A stretch of 64,000 nucleotides of DNA from Desulfovibrio desulfuricans DSM 642 (GTDB lineage Bacteria; Desulfobacterota; Desulfovibrionia; Desulfovibrionales; Desulfovibrionaceae), in contig NZ_ATUZ01000011.1 of NCBI RefSeq assembly GCF_000420465.1, forward strand, positions 124,001 to 188,000, in the 5' to 3' direction. Position numbers and translations under genes: made by a program. Positions 45,036 to 53,914 of the stretch are shown piece after piece. Below the pieces are notes generated by a model. The model was given only the letters and a program-made list of their open reading frames with translations. It was not told where the DNA came from and searched no databases. Every line of letters starts with the position of its first letter. The stretch's first letter is position 1.

Positions 45036-46757
45036 TCAGTGCCGCGCTGTCGCGTCTACCGAAACAAAGCGCCAGTCGGCAACGGAAAAAAGACCGCGCG
45101 CGGTCAGCTTGAGCGAGGGAATCACGGGCAGGGCCATGAAACTCAGGGCCATGAGCGGAGCCACATTGGCCGGAACGCCGTGCGCGTGCAGCAGAGCGTG
45201 GATGGCATCCAGAGCGCGCACCACGGTTTCCGGGGCTTCATGGGTCATCAGCCCGGCCACGGGCAGAGGCAGTTCCTCCAGAATCCGGCCCTCACTCGCA
45301 ACGGCTATGCCGCCGCCCATGGCAGCCACGCGGAGCACAGCGGCCAGCATGTCTGCATCGTTATCGCCGCAGACCACAATATTGTGCGAGTCGTGGCTGA
45401 CAGAGGTTGCCACAGCCGCGTTGCACAGGCTGTATCCGGCCAGAATGCCCACGCCCACCTTGCCGGTGGCCTTGTGGCGTTCCACAACAGCCAGTTTGCA
45501 CAGACCATCGTTCTGGTGGGCGTCAAAAAGTCCATTGGTGCAGGCGACGTCGTGCTCTTCGGCATCCGTCACCAGCGAACCGGGGTGCAGGCGGATAACC
45601 CGCGCACGGCCCGATGGCAGGGGCAGTGCAAACACATCATCCGGCAGGGGCGCAAGCCGCACCGTATTGGTCAGGTCGTTCAGTGGCGGATCCGCCAGCA
45701 GGGCGAGCATGCGGCCCTCCGCCGAGATCTGCCTCCCGCCCGCAAAGGTCATCCGCACGTTGAAGGACGCCAGATCATCAACCAGCACGCAGTCGGCGTC
45801 ATAGCCGGGGGCAATGGCCCCCTTGCCTGGCAGTCCCTCGGCCTCGGCGGCGTTGAGGGTGCACAGACGTACCGCGGTGACTGGATCCATGCCCAGGGCG
45901 ACGGCCTTGCGCAGCACTTCATCCATATGGCCCGCCGTCAGCAGCTCGGAGGCGTGGCGGTCATCGCAGCAGAAGGCGCAGCGGTGGCAGTTGCCGGGCG
46001 TGACCAGGGGGGCCAGCGCGGGCAGGTTGCGCGCTGCGGAGCCGTCACGCAAAAAGATGCGGCAGCCGCGCATGAGGTTCTGGTGAAATTCTTCAGCCGT
46101 GGTGCACTCGTGCGTATTGGCAATGCCCGTGCACAGGTAGGCGTCAAGTTCCCTGCCCAGCAGGGCCGGGGCGTGACCGTCAACGGGCTTGTGCCGCGAA
46201 CGGCTCAGGGCAAGCTTTTCCAGCACTTCAGGATCGCCGCTGAGTACGCCGGGGTAGTTCATCATTTCGCCCAGCGAGGCCACGTGCGGGTCGTCCATGA
46301 AGGGAGCCAGATCTTTGGCTTGCAGCACCGCGCCGCTGTCTTCAAAGGGCGTGGCCGGAACGCATGAGGGCAGGGCCAGAAATATGCTCAAGGGCAGGGT
46401 TTGGGCGCTGGCAAGCAAGAATCGCAAGGCAGCAGTGCCGCATACGTTAGCCAGCTCGTGCGGGTCTGCCACAACGGATGTGGTGCCGTGGGGCAGGGCC
46501 ATCTCGGCAAAGCGCGCCGGAGTGACCATGCTGGATTCCAGATGGATGTGGGCATCAATGAAGCCGGGCAGCAGATAGGCCCCTTGTGCGTCCACCACTT
46601 CGCGGGCCTCGCGCTGGCCGAAACCCAGAAAAACGCCATCGCCGATAGCCACGGAATCCTGCCGAACCAGACCGGAAAAAACATCAACAACTCTGGCGTT
46701 TGTGATGAGTATATCCGCCGGTTCGCTTCCGGCGGCCATGTTGATGCGGTGTTTCAT
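45036..46757 (-). CDS. ade: Adenine deaminase
   Basis: 573 residues, usual for the Ade family of the amidohydrolase superfamily. The metal pair is H70 and H72 in DAHIHLESS, followed by HGTTSVVADPHE. Later blocks are the GHAP stretch and SVSHDSHNIVVCG. It turns adenine into hypoxanthine and ammonia in purine salvage. GGCGGAGACC precedes the ATG. It is on the same strand as trmI. Confidence 0.95.
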   Translation of the reverse strand: MKHRINMAAGSEPADILITNARVVDVFSGLVRQDSVAIGDGVFLGFGQREAREVVDAQGAYLLPGFIDAHIHLESSMVTPARFAEMALPHGTTSVVADPHELANVCGTAALRFLLASAQTLPLSIFLALPSCVPATPFEDSGAVLQAKDLAPFMDDPHVASLGEMMNYPGVLSGDPEVLEKLALSRSRHKPVDGHAPALLGRELDAYLCTGIANTHECTTAEEFHQNLMRGCRIFLRDGSAARNLPALAPLVTPGNCHRCAFCCDDRHASELLTAGHMDEVLRKAVALGMDPVTAVRLCTLNAAEAEGLPGKGAIAPGYDADCVLVDDLASFNVRMTFAGGRQISAEGRMLALLADPPLNDLTNTVRLAPLPDDVFALPLPSGRARVIRLHPGSLVTDAEEHDVACTNGLFDAHQNDGLCKLAVVERHKATGKVGVGILAGYSLCNAAVATSVSHDSHNIVVCGDNDADMLAAVLRVAAMGGGIAVASEGRILEELPLPVAGLMTHEAPETVVRALDAIHALLHAHGVPANVAPLMALSFMALPVIPSLKLTARGLFSVADWRFVSVDATARH

Positions 46758-46848
46758 GGCGGTCTCCGCCCCGCAGGGCAGGCTGCACGACGCCGGGGCG
46801 TTTGCAGGATGGAAATTTCGGCTTTTGCCGGATGGCTTGTCTGCGCCG

Positions 46849-46900
46849 CGTCACGCACGGAATTGCCTGCCGGTCTGCTGGTGCAATTCCGTGCGTGACG
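46849..46900. repeat. 18-bp perfect inverted repeat between the PBP gene and ade
   Basis: The arms are 46849-46866 and 46883-46900 around a 16-base loop. It lies 34 bases past the PBP stop. It may terminate the PBP transcript, but no T run follows on either strand. Confidence 0.8.
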
Positions 46901-46933
46901 GTGGCTTAAACGTCTGGCTTCTGGGGTCTGCGT

Positions 46934-49372
46934 TTAGAACATCTGGCGCATCAGGTCTTCGCCGCCTTCCGAGGTATCCACTGCCGTTCCATCGGCTGTG
47001 GTTGGGGCGGTGGCTGATGCGCCCTGCATGGGCTGGTCGGCCTTGAAGGCCAGGCCATCGGCCATCACAATGCCCTCGGGCATCACAAAGTCGTCCTTGG
47101 GGTAGCGGTCTTCCACTTCACTGCGGTAGTAGCGGAAGATGGGGGCGGCAGTACGCCCACCCTGTTCAAGGCGGCCAAGGCTCTGCACCTGATCGTAGCC
47201 CACGTAGACGCCGGTCACGAGGTAGGGCGAAAAGCCCATGAACCACGCGTCGCGTTCATCATTGGTGGTGCCGGTTTTACCCGCTATGATGCGCCCATCA
47301 ATCCTGGCCCGCCCGCCAGTGCCGGAATTGACAACTTCCTTGAGCAGGGTGTCCATAATATAGGCGTTCTGGGGGCTGACAGCCTGCCAGTGCTCCACTT
47401 CCTGCCTGTAGAGCACCCGGCCCTGCGGGTCGCTGATGGAGGTGATGATGCGCGGGCGCACCCCAAGCCCCTGATTGGCAAAGGCAGCGTAGGCCTGCGT
47501 AAGATTAAGCGGAGACACGGCCACAGCGCCGAGGCTGATAGCCAGCTCCTGCGGAAAGTGCGGTTCAAGCCCCAGAGCCTTGGCGCGCTGCACCACATTG
47601 GCTATACCCACCTGCTGCGCCACGCGCACGGTGCAGGTATTGCGCGAAAGGGCCAGAGCCGTGTGCAGGGGCAGTTCTCCCTTGTAGTTGTGTTCGTAGT
47701 TTGAGGGCCGCCACACTTCATTGGTGTAGGGGTTCACATACACAAAGGGCGCGTCCAGCACCGTGGAGGCGGGCGTAAAGCCAAAGTCCATGGCCGTGGA
47801 ATAGACCACTGGCTTGAAGCTGGAGCCGGGCTGACGGCGGGCCTGCGTTGCGCGGTTAAAGTGGCTGTCGCCAAACTGGTAGCCGCCGATAAGGGCCACA
47901 ACATCGCCGCTCTGCGGTTCCACGGAGGCAATGGCCCCCTGCACCAGCGGATCCTGCTGCAAGCGCAGATGGATGGGAGTATTCTTTTTGACCGCAGAGG
48001 GATCAAAAGGAATGGTTTTCTGTTCTTTGCGGCCCTTGGCGTTGGTTTCTGTAACCGTGATTTCTTCGGCGGAAACCCAGATCACATCGCCAACCGCCAC
48101 CACCTGGCGAGGGTCTTTGATGGCTGGCGCGTTGGCAGCCGCAACCTTGGGGTTGGGTTTGCGCGCCCAGGACATGGCAGAAACAGGCACAATGCCCGTA
48201 TAGCCCTGGCCCATCGCCACTTTGACTTCCTTGGTGTCCACGGCGGTCACAAGGGCTTTCACCCAGTCGCCGCCTGCCAGATCAAGAGGAGAAAACTGGT
48301 TTTTCGCCAGAAATTCCTTCTGCTTTGCAGGGTCAAGCTGTTCCACAGGGCCGCGCCAGCCCTGGCGCTTGTCCAGGTCTTCCAGCCCGCGGCGCAGGGC
48401 TGCGCCAGCCGCAGTCTGGTGTGCAGGGTCCATGGCGGTTTGCACGGTCAGGCCTGCTTCATACACGTAATCCGCGCCGTACTTGGTAGTTTCCACGCCC
48501 AGAGCGCGGAGGTTGGATTCCGTAAAAAATTCCACCAGCAGTCGGCGGGCTTCTTCAAGATACCACTGCGCCGCACCGCCCATGCCTTCGGGCATGCTCC
48601 AGTAGACAAGCGGTTCGGCCACGGCCTGATCATACTCGGCCTGGGTGATCCACTTGAGGTCGCGCAGGCGGCCAAGCACGTACATCTGCCGGTTCTTGGC
48701 TTCCTCCGGCCTGCGGAAGGGATTGTAAGAACTGGGGGCCTTTGGCAGGCCCGCAATGACGGCGCTTTCGGCCAGGGTGATATCAGCGGCGTGCTTGCCA
48801 AAATAGGTGCGGGCTGCCGATTCCACGCCAAAGGCGTGTTCACCCAGATATATCTGGTTCAGATATATGGTAAGGATCTGATCCTTGGTGAAGTTTCTTT
48901 CAAGCTGATAGGCCAGAATGGCCTCTTTCATCTTGCGGGTATAGCTGCGCTCGGATGTGAGCAGCAATTGCTTGATGAGCTGTTGGGTAATGGTGCTGCC
49001 GCCCTCGCCCTGGCGTCCCTTGCGGAAGTTGTTGATGGCGGCGCGCGCGATGGCCACGGGGTCAATGCCCATGTGCCTGTAGAACGCGTCGTCTTCCGCA
49101 GCCAGAAAGGCCATGGGCAGATAGCGCGACATGTCCTTGAGGCCAATGACAAAGCGTTTTTCGTGATAGAGGGTGCCAAGGGTTGAGCCGTCGCGCGCCA
49201 GAATGACAGTAGCCTGCGGCTGCTTGTATTCGGCGATACGGTTCAGGTCGGGCAGGTCGCGCGAGGCCCAGTAAAAAAGCATGACCACCGCGCCGCTGCC
49301 CAGAAGGCCGCAGACTACAACGATGCCCATAAACCAGAGGGCGCATTTTTTCAGGGACAGACGAATTTTCAT
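46934..49372 (-). CDS. Class A penicillin-binding protein (PBP1a type)
   Basis: 812 residues. One N-terminal membrane helix (about 11-35) is followed by a GT51 glycosyltransferase domain with E93 in AAEDDAFYRH and the GGSTITQQLIKQLL motif. The transpeptidase domain has SSFK (about 515), the SRN motif and KTGTT (near 697). An OB-like insert lies between them (about 370-480). It polymerises and cross-links peptidoglycan at the inner membrane. The tail of about 40 residues is Ala/Thr rich. No Shine-Dalgarno is clear at the chosen ATG. Confidence 0.95.
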   Translation of the reverse strand: MKIRLSLKKCALWFMGIVVVCGLLGSGAVVMLFYWASRDLPDLNRIAEYKQPQATVILARDGSTLGTLYHEKRFVIGLKDMSRYLPMAFLAAEDDAFYRHMGIDPVAIARAAINNFRKGRQGEGGSTITQQLIKQLLLTSERSYTRKMKEAILAYQLERNFTKDQILTIYLNQIYLGEHAFGVESAARTYFGKHAADITLAESAVIAGLPKAPSSYNPFRRPEEAKNRQMYVLGRLRDLKWITQAEYDQAVAEPLVYWSMPEGMGGAAQWYLEEARRLLVEFFTESNLRALGVETTKYGADYVYEAGLTVQTAMDPAHQTAAGAALRRGLEDLDKRQGWRGPVEQLDPAKQKEFLAKNQFSPLDLAGGDWVKALVTAVDTKEVKVAMGQGYTGIVPVSAMSWARKPNPKVAAANAPAIKDPRQVVAVGDVIWVSAEEITVTETNAKGRKEQKTIPFDPSAVKKNTPIHLRLQQDPLVQGAIASVEPQSGDVVALIGGYQFGDSHFNRATQARRQPGSSFKPVVYSTAMDFGFTPASTVLDAPFVYVNPYTNEVWRPSNYEHNYKGELPLHTALALSRNTCTVRVAQQVGIANVVQRAKALGLEPHFPQELAISLGAVAVSPLNLTQAYAAFANQGLGVRPRIITSISDPQGRVLYRQEVEHWQAVSPQNAYIMDTLLKEVVNSGTGGRARIDGRIIAGKTGTTNDERDAWFMGFSPYLVTGVYVGYDQVQSLGRLEQGGRTAAPIFRYYRSEVEDRYPKDDFVMPEGIVMADGLAFKADQPMQGASATAPTTADGTAVDTSEGGEDLMRQMF

Positions 49373-49523
49373 GGCAGGGCGATACCGTTTTTTTGGCCCG
49401 GCGTAAAGGGAGGGAAGCGTAGCGCGGGCTGATGAGAAGATATGAAATGTTGCCAGAAAGGCAAGCCCCGGCGGGCGCGCCGCACGGTATGGGCGGCGCA
49501 TGCCCGTGCAGGGCGGTATGGGC

Positions 49524-49557
49524 AAAAAAAAGCGGAAGGTTTCCCTTCCGCTTTTTT
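49524..49557. terminator. Terminator of dsrC (bidirectional)
   Basis: AAGCGGAAGG and CCTTCCGCTT form the stem, with an eight-base A run on the left and six T on the right. In the dsrC direction it ends in TTTTTTTT, fitting a highly expressed gene. Confidence 0.9.
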
Positions 49558-49576
49558 CCAAAATGTTGCGGCTGGA

Positions 49577-49894
49577 CTACACGCAGCCAGTGGGCTTGGG
49601 CAGGCCGGCCATCTTGCAGGCGCCTTTGCCGGGGCCGGAGGGGAAGAGTTCGTACACTTCCTTCAGCTTGTAGCCGGTGTTCTTGGAAAGAATACGGACC
49701 ATGGGGGCAATGCCGTTCTTCTTGTAGTAGTCCTGCAGGAAGTCAAGGATCTTCTGGTGATCAGCGTTGATCTCAGAGATGCCTTCGGATTCCTTCACAT
49801 AGTCCATCCATTCGGGGCACCAGTCGTCAAAACGCAGAAGGAAACCGTCTTCGTCAACTTCAAAGCTTTTACCTTTATAGGTGATCTCAGCCAT
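49577..49894 (-). CDS. dsrC: DsrC, sulfur-carrier partner of dissimilatory sulfite reductase
   Basis: 105 residues. The flexible C-terminal arm GACKMAGLPKPTGCV keeps both redox cysteines, C93 and the penultimate C104, so this is true DsrC and not the one-cysteine TusE. It receives the sulfite-level sulfur from DsrAB as a trisulfide that the membrane DsrMKJOP complex then reduces. As usual in Desulfovibrio it stands apart from dsrAB. AAGGAGG precedes the ATG, and it has its own promoter and terminator. Confidence 0.98.
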   Translation of the reverse strand: MAEITYKGKSFEVDEDGFLLRFDDWCPEWMDYVKESEGISEINADHQKILDFLQDYYKKNGIAPMVRILSKNTGYKLKEVYELFPSGPGKGACKMAGLPKPTGCV

Positions 49895-50024
49895 GCGTGT
49901 GTCCTCCTTGGACAGCTATTGCTCAACCTCGCCGGGGCGGACGCCCAGGCGTTGCACAACCGGATATTTCCGGCCGAATTCCTCCGTTGGGCGCGAAAGC
50001 ATACCGCAATCACAACGAGAGTCC

Positions 50025-50052
50025 TTATGACACAAATAATTTTTGATGGCAA
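50025..50052 (-). promoter_or_regulatory. Candidate sigma-70 promoter of dsrC
   Basis: On the minus strand TTGCCA (50047-50052) and TCATAA (50025-50030) are 16 bases apart, 130 bases before dsrC, in an AT-rich stretch. Confidence 0.5.
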
Positions 50053-50151
50053 GTCCTGTGCATCTTTTTTGCTCTTGCCCCACATTTTTTGTTGCGGCTT
50101 TTGTTGAGTAATTCAGATGCGATAGGATAAATATGATTTAATTGTAGGGAT

Positions 50152-50802
50152 TTAGTGCTGGCAATAGAGCACTTTCCCGAGCTTGCCTACTCCGTCCATA
50201 AGCTCCTGCTCGGCCTTGGCATTTTCAAGGTCGCGCACACGGATGAACAGGTGGCGGTTGCCATCGTCATTAGAGACGGTCAGCACCGAGAGCAAACGGG
50301 CATTATGCGCGCGCAGCATGTCAAACAGGGGGCGCGCCGTGCCGGGCTGATCGGGCAATTCTATGGCAAACTGCAAGCCGCCCAGGCGTGCGCCGGTGAT
50401 GTCGACCAGAGCCTTGAAAACATCATGGTCAGAAATGATGCCCACAAGCTTGCCGCTGTCGTCCACTACAGGCAGGCCGCCAACCTTGTTGTCCAGCATG
50501 ATCAGGGCTGCCTGCTCGACAGTGTCGGTCGGTTTGACGGTGATGGGCTTGGCCGTCATAATGTTTTTGGCCTTCAGCTCGGCCAGCAGATAGTGCATTT
50601 CGTACATGTCGAGCGTGGTGGCCTTGGAGGGGGAGGCGTCGCGCACGTCGCGGTCAGAGATAATGCCAACGACCTGACCGTTATCATCAACAACCGGGAT
50701 GCGGCGGATGTGGTGATCCTTCATGAGCTTGCCCACTTTGAGCAGCGATGTATCGGGGCCAACGCTGACAACATCGGTGGTCATCCAATTCTGTACAGGC
50801 AT
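50152..50802 (-). CDS. CBS-pair protein with C-terminal ACT domain
   Basis: 216 residues. Two CBS motifs (about 7-60 and 75-130) share the pattern RRIPVVDDNGQVVGIISDRD and GGLPVVDDSGKLVGIISDHD. An ACT-like domain fills 141-216 (FAIELPDQPGTARPLFDMLRAHNARLLSVLT). This AcuB-like layout senses adenosine nucleotides and possibly amino acids; the partner is unknown. GGAGGG precedes the ATG. It is divergent from larC. Confidence 0.88.
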   Translation of the reverse strand: MPVQNWMTTDVVSVGPDTSLLKVGKLMKDHHIRRIPVVDDNGQVVGIISDRDVRDASPSKATTLDMYEMHYLLAELKAKNIMTAKPITVKPTDTVEQAALIMLDNKVGGLPVVDDSGKLVGIISDHDVFKALVDITGARLGGLQFAIELPDQPGTARPLFDMLRAHNARLLSVLTVSNDDGNRHLFIRVRDLENAKAEQELMDGVGKLGKVLYCQH

Positions 50803-50944
50803 GCTTCCCTCCGGGGGGATATGTTTCAGGTTATAACGGCGTGGTCGCAGCGACCCGCACGATCCTTTTATACACCAATGTGCCGAGGCTGCACAAGTGC
50901 GCGTGCTCAGTTTGCGCGCGCAGACAAAATTGGAAGGGGCCGAT

Positions 50945-52105
50945 ATGTTTTTATATCTTGATTGCTCTGGCGGCATCAGCGGGGATATGACCCTTGCGGC
51001 CCTTGCGCACCTTGGGGTGGATTATGTCCCGCTGGCAGCTGCGCTGGCCCGCGCTGGGGTGGATTGCCGCATTGACGCCAGAGGCGAAACACGGCCCGGC
51101 GGGCCGGGTCAGATGGTTGCCGTGAGCTGGAATGCCGAGGGGCAGCCCCTGCGGCATCCGGCGGATATCGCCGCCATATTTGAAAGGGTTGAAGTCTCGC
51201 CCGGCGTGCGCAGCCGCGCGCTGGCAGCCCTGAACGCCCTGACTGAAGCCGAAGCGCACGCGCACCAGATTGCCCCGGCTGAGGTGCACTTTCACGAGGT
51301 GGGGGCCATCGATACCCTCGTGGATATTCTGGGCGCGGCATATGCCGTGGAGGCCTTGGGCGTGAGCCGGATATGCGCCTCGCCGCTGCCGTGGTTTACC
51401 GGCAGTGTGGAGTGCGCCCACGGGCGCATCCCGCTGCCAGCGCCCGCAACGGCTTACCTTATGCGCGGTAAGCCGGTTTTTGCCACAGATGCGCGCGAGG
51501 AGCTTGTTACGCCCACGGGCGCAGCCCTGGTGCATGCGCTGGTAGACCAGTTCGTTTCCGGCCCGGAGGGTGTTGCCGTTGCGCTTGGCACTGGCTACGG
51601 CTCCCGCCCCGCGCCCACGGGCCTGCGGGCGTGGCTTGTGGAAGACGGCGCAGGCAGCGCTGACCATGTGCTTGGCGGGCGTGAAAAGGTCATGCAGTTC
51701 GAGAGCCATATTGATCACCTTAACGGCGAAGACCTGGGTATGACGCTGGAAGCGCTCTCCTCCATGGCGGAGGTTCTTGACGTGCTGTGGCTGCCGGGTG
51801 TGGGCAAGAAGAACCGCCCGGCCGGATTGCTGCGTGTGCTGTGCCTGCCCGGGCAGAGAGATTGTGTGGAAAATGCCGTGCTGCGCCACACCCATACGCT
51901 GGGCCTGCGCGAACAGACGCTTGATCGCGTGGTTGCGCCGCGTTGCGCTGTTTCAGTGGACATGGCGGGGCAATCTCTTGCCGCCAAGGAGTATTCTATT
52001 GAAGGGCAAACGTATGTGCGCCCCGAGGCAGACGCGCTCAAGGCCGCAGCCCGGCAAACCGGCGTGGGCGTCCCGGCCCTGCGCAATGCGCGCGCCAAAA
52101 ACTGA
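50945..52105 (+). CDS. larC: Nickel-pincer cofactor biosynthesis protein LarC
   Basis: 386 residues as one unbroken reading frame. The N-terminal LDCSGGISGDMTLAALAHLG and EVHFHEVGAIDTLVDILGAA blocks define the LarC (former DUF111) family, which inserts nickel into the pyridinium bis-thiocarboxylate cofactor of lactate racemase and relatives. In Lactobacillus larC is made by frameshifting between two frames; that is not needed here. AAGGGG precedes the chosen ATG. No larA, larB or larE is in the window. Confidence 0.92.
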   Translation: MFLYLDCSGGISGDMTLAALAHLGVDYVPLAAALARAGVDCRIDARGETRPGGPGQMVAVSWNAEGQPLRHPADIAAIFERVEVSPGVRSRALAALNALTEAEAHAHQIAPAEVHFHEVGAIDTLVDILGAAYAVEALGVSRICASPLPWFTGSVECAHGRIPLPAPATAYLMRGKPVFATDAREELVTPTGAALVHALVDQFVSGPEGVAVALGTGYGSRPAPTGLRAWLVEDGAGSADHVLGGREKVMQFESHIDHLNGEDLGMTLEALSSMAEVLDVLWLPGVGKKNRPAGLLRVLCLPGQRDCVENAVLRHTHTLGLREQTLDRVVAPRCAVSVDMAGQSLAAKEYSIEGQTYVRPEADALKAAARQTGVGVPALRNARAKN

Positions 52106-52232
52106 TGGGTCCTTTGGGGCACACGGTCTGCTTCCTGTATCCTGCTGGTTGGCGCACTAACGGCTTTTTAACATAAAGTTCCATAGCATGGCTGCCATCT
52201 TGCGCACAGGCTCGAGCTGGCGTAAGGAGGCA

Positions 52233-52274
52233 ATGGGCGAAATGCCCACCCAAGGAGGAACTTTATGCGTATGA
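52233..52274 (+). CDS. Possible 13-codon leader peptide
   Basis: An ATG with AAGGAGG at ideal spacing starts a 13-residue frame (MGEMPTQGGTLCV). Its TGA overlaps the third-codon ATG of the next gene (ATGA). A small TGGGC-GAAAT-GCCCA hairpin lies within it. Translation of this leader could be coupled to the secreted protein that follows. No expression evidence. Confidence 0.35.
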   Translation: MGEMPTQGGTLCV

Positions 52275-52693
52275 AATATGTGTTGAAACCGTTGGCGCTG
52301 AGCGCCCTTGCCGTGGGCCTGCTCCTTGTGGGCACCCCTGCAGTGCAGGCGGCCCAGAATGGAGATGCCCCGCAAGGGTACAAACAGAAGGGCGACCGTG
52401 ACGGGCGTCAGGACGCTGATCGTGGCGGGCGTCATTCTGACCGCAAGGACAGCAAGAACCACCCCAATGGGCGCTTGGACGGACGCCACGACAACCGCAG
52501 CGAACAGGGCGAAAAAATGGGCAAGCCCCGCTACGACAGCGACAAGGGCGACCGCCGCAGCCCCCGCGGCGACGAGATGGGCCGCCAGCGCGATGACCGC
52601 CGTCCCCCGCGCGACATGCAGCAGCGCGACTCCCAGAAGGGACAGCGGCCTGCTGCGCGTCCTGCCGACAATGATGACGATGTGCGCAATTAG
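52265..52693 (+). CDS. Secreted Asp/Arg-rich disordered protein
   Basis: 142 residues. A classic signal peptide (hydrophobic 9-22, AxA near 29) is followed by about 110 residues composed largely of Asp, Arg, Gly, Lys, Asn and Gln, with repeated short DRDGRQDADRGGRHSD-like patterns and no hydrophobic core. It should be periplasmic or outer-surface and unfolded. Homologues are not recognised; similar proteins are sometimes called periplasmic polyelectrolytes or metal-binding proteins, which is guesswork. CCAAGGAGGAAC precedes the start. A terminator follows. Confidence 0.75.
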   Translation: MRMKYVLKPLALSALAVGLLLVGTPAVQAAQNGDAPQGYKQKGDRDGRQDADRGGRHSDRKDSKNHPNGRLDGRHDNRSEQGEKMGKPRYDSDKGDRRSPRGDEMGRQRDDRRPPRDMQQRDSQKGQRPAARPADNDDDVRN

Positions 52694-52752
52694 CCGCGGG
52701 GTACTCCCCCGCTGACAATGGGCGTGCGCTCTGCACGCCGCCCGGTTATGAT

Positions 52753-52786
52753 AAAAGCCTTCCGCTTCGGAGGGCTTTTTGTTTTG
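52753..52786 (+). terminator. Terminator after the Asp/Arg-rich gene
   Basis: AAAGCCTTCCG pairs with CGGAGGGCTTT, followed by TTGTTTT. Confidence 0.85.
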
Positions 52787-52966
52787 TCTGCGCTCCCGTC
52801 TTTTGGTGCGCGTTATATCCTCCTTTTCCGCATGGGCATGCATGCTGCCAGCATTGGCAGAAAGATCAGATTTATTGTCATTGTTGCCAGTCTCTGCCAT
52901 GCCCTAGGATGGGTGCATAACTTCAACGCCGGGGTGTTTCATTACCCGGCAAACAAGGAGACGTGT

Positions 52967-53773
52967 ATGCACCAGAATATTCAGCGCAGTCTGCAACCCC
53001 TGGCTCTTTTGCTGGCGCTGCTTGCGGCGGTCTGGCCCATTGGTGTACAGGCGCAAGCCGGGCAAACATCCGCACAGGTGGAGACTGACAACATGTACGA
53101 TGTAAACCCCGCGCCAGGGGCCCGGCAGATAACGTTGGGCGTGTTGCTGTTCCCCGGATTTGAAATGCTGGATGCCTACGGCCCCATGGAAATGTGGGGC
53201 AGCATCAGGCACGCCCCGGCCCGTTTTTGGGAGGATGCGTCAAAGCGTGTGGATGTGAGGCTGGTTACCGTTGCAGCTGTGAAGGGAGCCGTGCCGTCCA
53301 ACCAGGGGCCCAAAACCATGGCTGATTATAGCTACGCAGATGCCCCAGAGCTGGATTACCTGCTTGTGCCAGGCGGCAATGTTGCGCAGCAACTTCAGAA
53401 TACGGCAACTCTGGGCTGGCTGCGGGAAAAAGCCAAGAGCGCCAATCTTGTCATGTCTGTGTGCAACGGCGCGTCACTGCTTGCCGCTGCGGGCATTCTG
53501 GACGGCAGGCCCGCCACCACAAACAAGATGGCCTTTAAGGCATCCATCGCCCCCGGCCCGAAGGTTAACTGGGTGCCCAAGGCCCGCTGGGTGGATGACG
53601 GTTCGGTTGTGACATCATCGGGAGTTTCTGCCGGTATGGATATGACCCTGGCAGTTATAGCCCGCCAGTACGGACAGACCATGAGTGACTGGCTTGCTCT
53701 CGTGACGGAATACGAACCCCACCGCGACCCTTCATGGGATCCTTTTGCCGCAAAGGCTGGGCTAGCGGAGTAG
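52967..53773 (+). CDS. Secreted DJ-1/PfpI-family protein
   Basis: 268 residues. A signal peptide (hydrophobic 10-27, AxA near 31) exports it. The mature part is a DJ-1/PfpI class I glutaminase-like fold: GVLLFPGFEMLDAYGPMEMW, then LLVPGG, and the nucleophile elbow SVCNGASLLAAAGIL with its cysteine. It resembles the isonitrile-hydratase or transcription-regulator-like branch without the DNA-binding part. Substrate is unknown; periplasmic members are rare. CAAGGAGACG precedes the ATG. Confidence 0.85.
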   Translation: MHQNIQRSLQPLALLLALLAAVWPIGVQAQAGQTSAQVETDNMYDVNPAPGARQITLGVLLFPGFEMLDAYGPMEMWGSIRHAPARFWEDASKRVDVRLVTVAAVKGAVPSNQGPKTMADYSYADAPELDYLLVPGGNVAQQLQNTATLGWLREKAKSANLVMSVCNGASLLAAAGILDGRPATTNKMAFKASIAPGPKVNWVPKARWVDDGSVVTSSGVSAGMDMTLAVIARQYGQTMSDWLALVTEYEPHRDPSWDPFAAKAGLAE

Positions 53774-53856
53774 TATGGCCTGATTGGAGCGTGCCGCAGG
53801 CAGGGCTTGTGGCCGCCTGATTGCACAACACGCCGCTACAGGTGTGCACATCATAA

Positions 53857-53894
53857 AAAACAGCAGCGCCCGCATATGCGGGCGCTGCTGTTTT
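53857..53894. terminator. Perfect palindromic bidirectional terminator
   Basis: A 19-bp self-complementary stem centred on CGCAT/ATGCG with AAAA and TTTT ends. It lies between the convergent DJ-1 and roo genes. Confidence 0.9.
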
Positions 53895-53914
53895 CAGTCA
53901 GGGGCAGTCTGGGC

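Noticed and set aside
50945-52105. Programmed frameshift in larC
   Set aside because: The frame is continuous from start to stop, with both halves of the family present.
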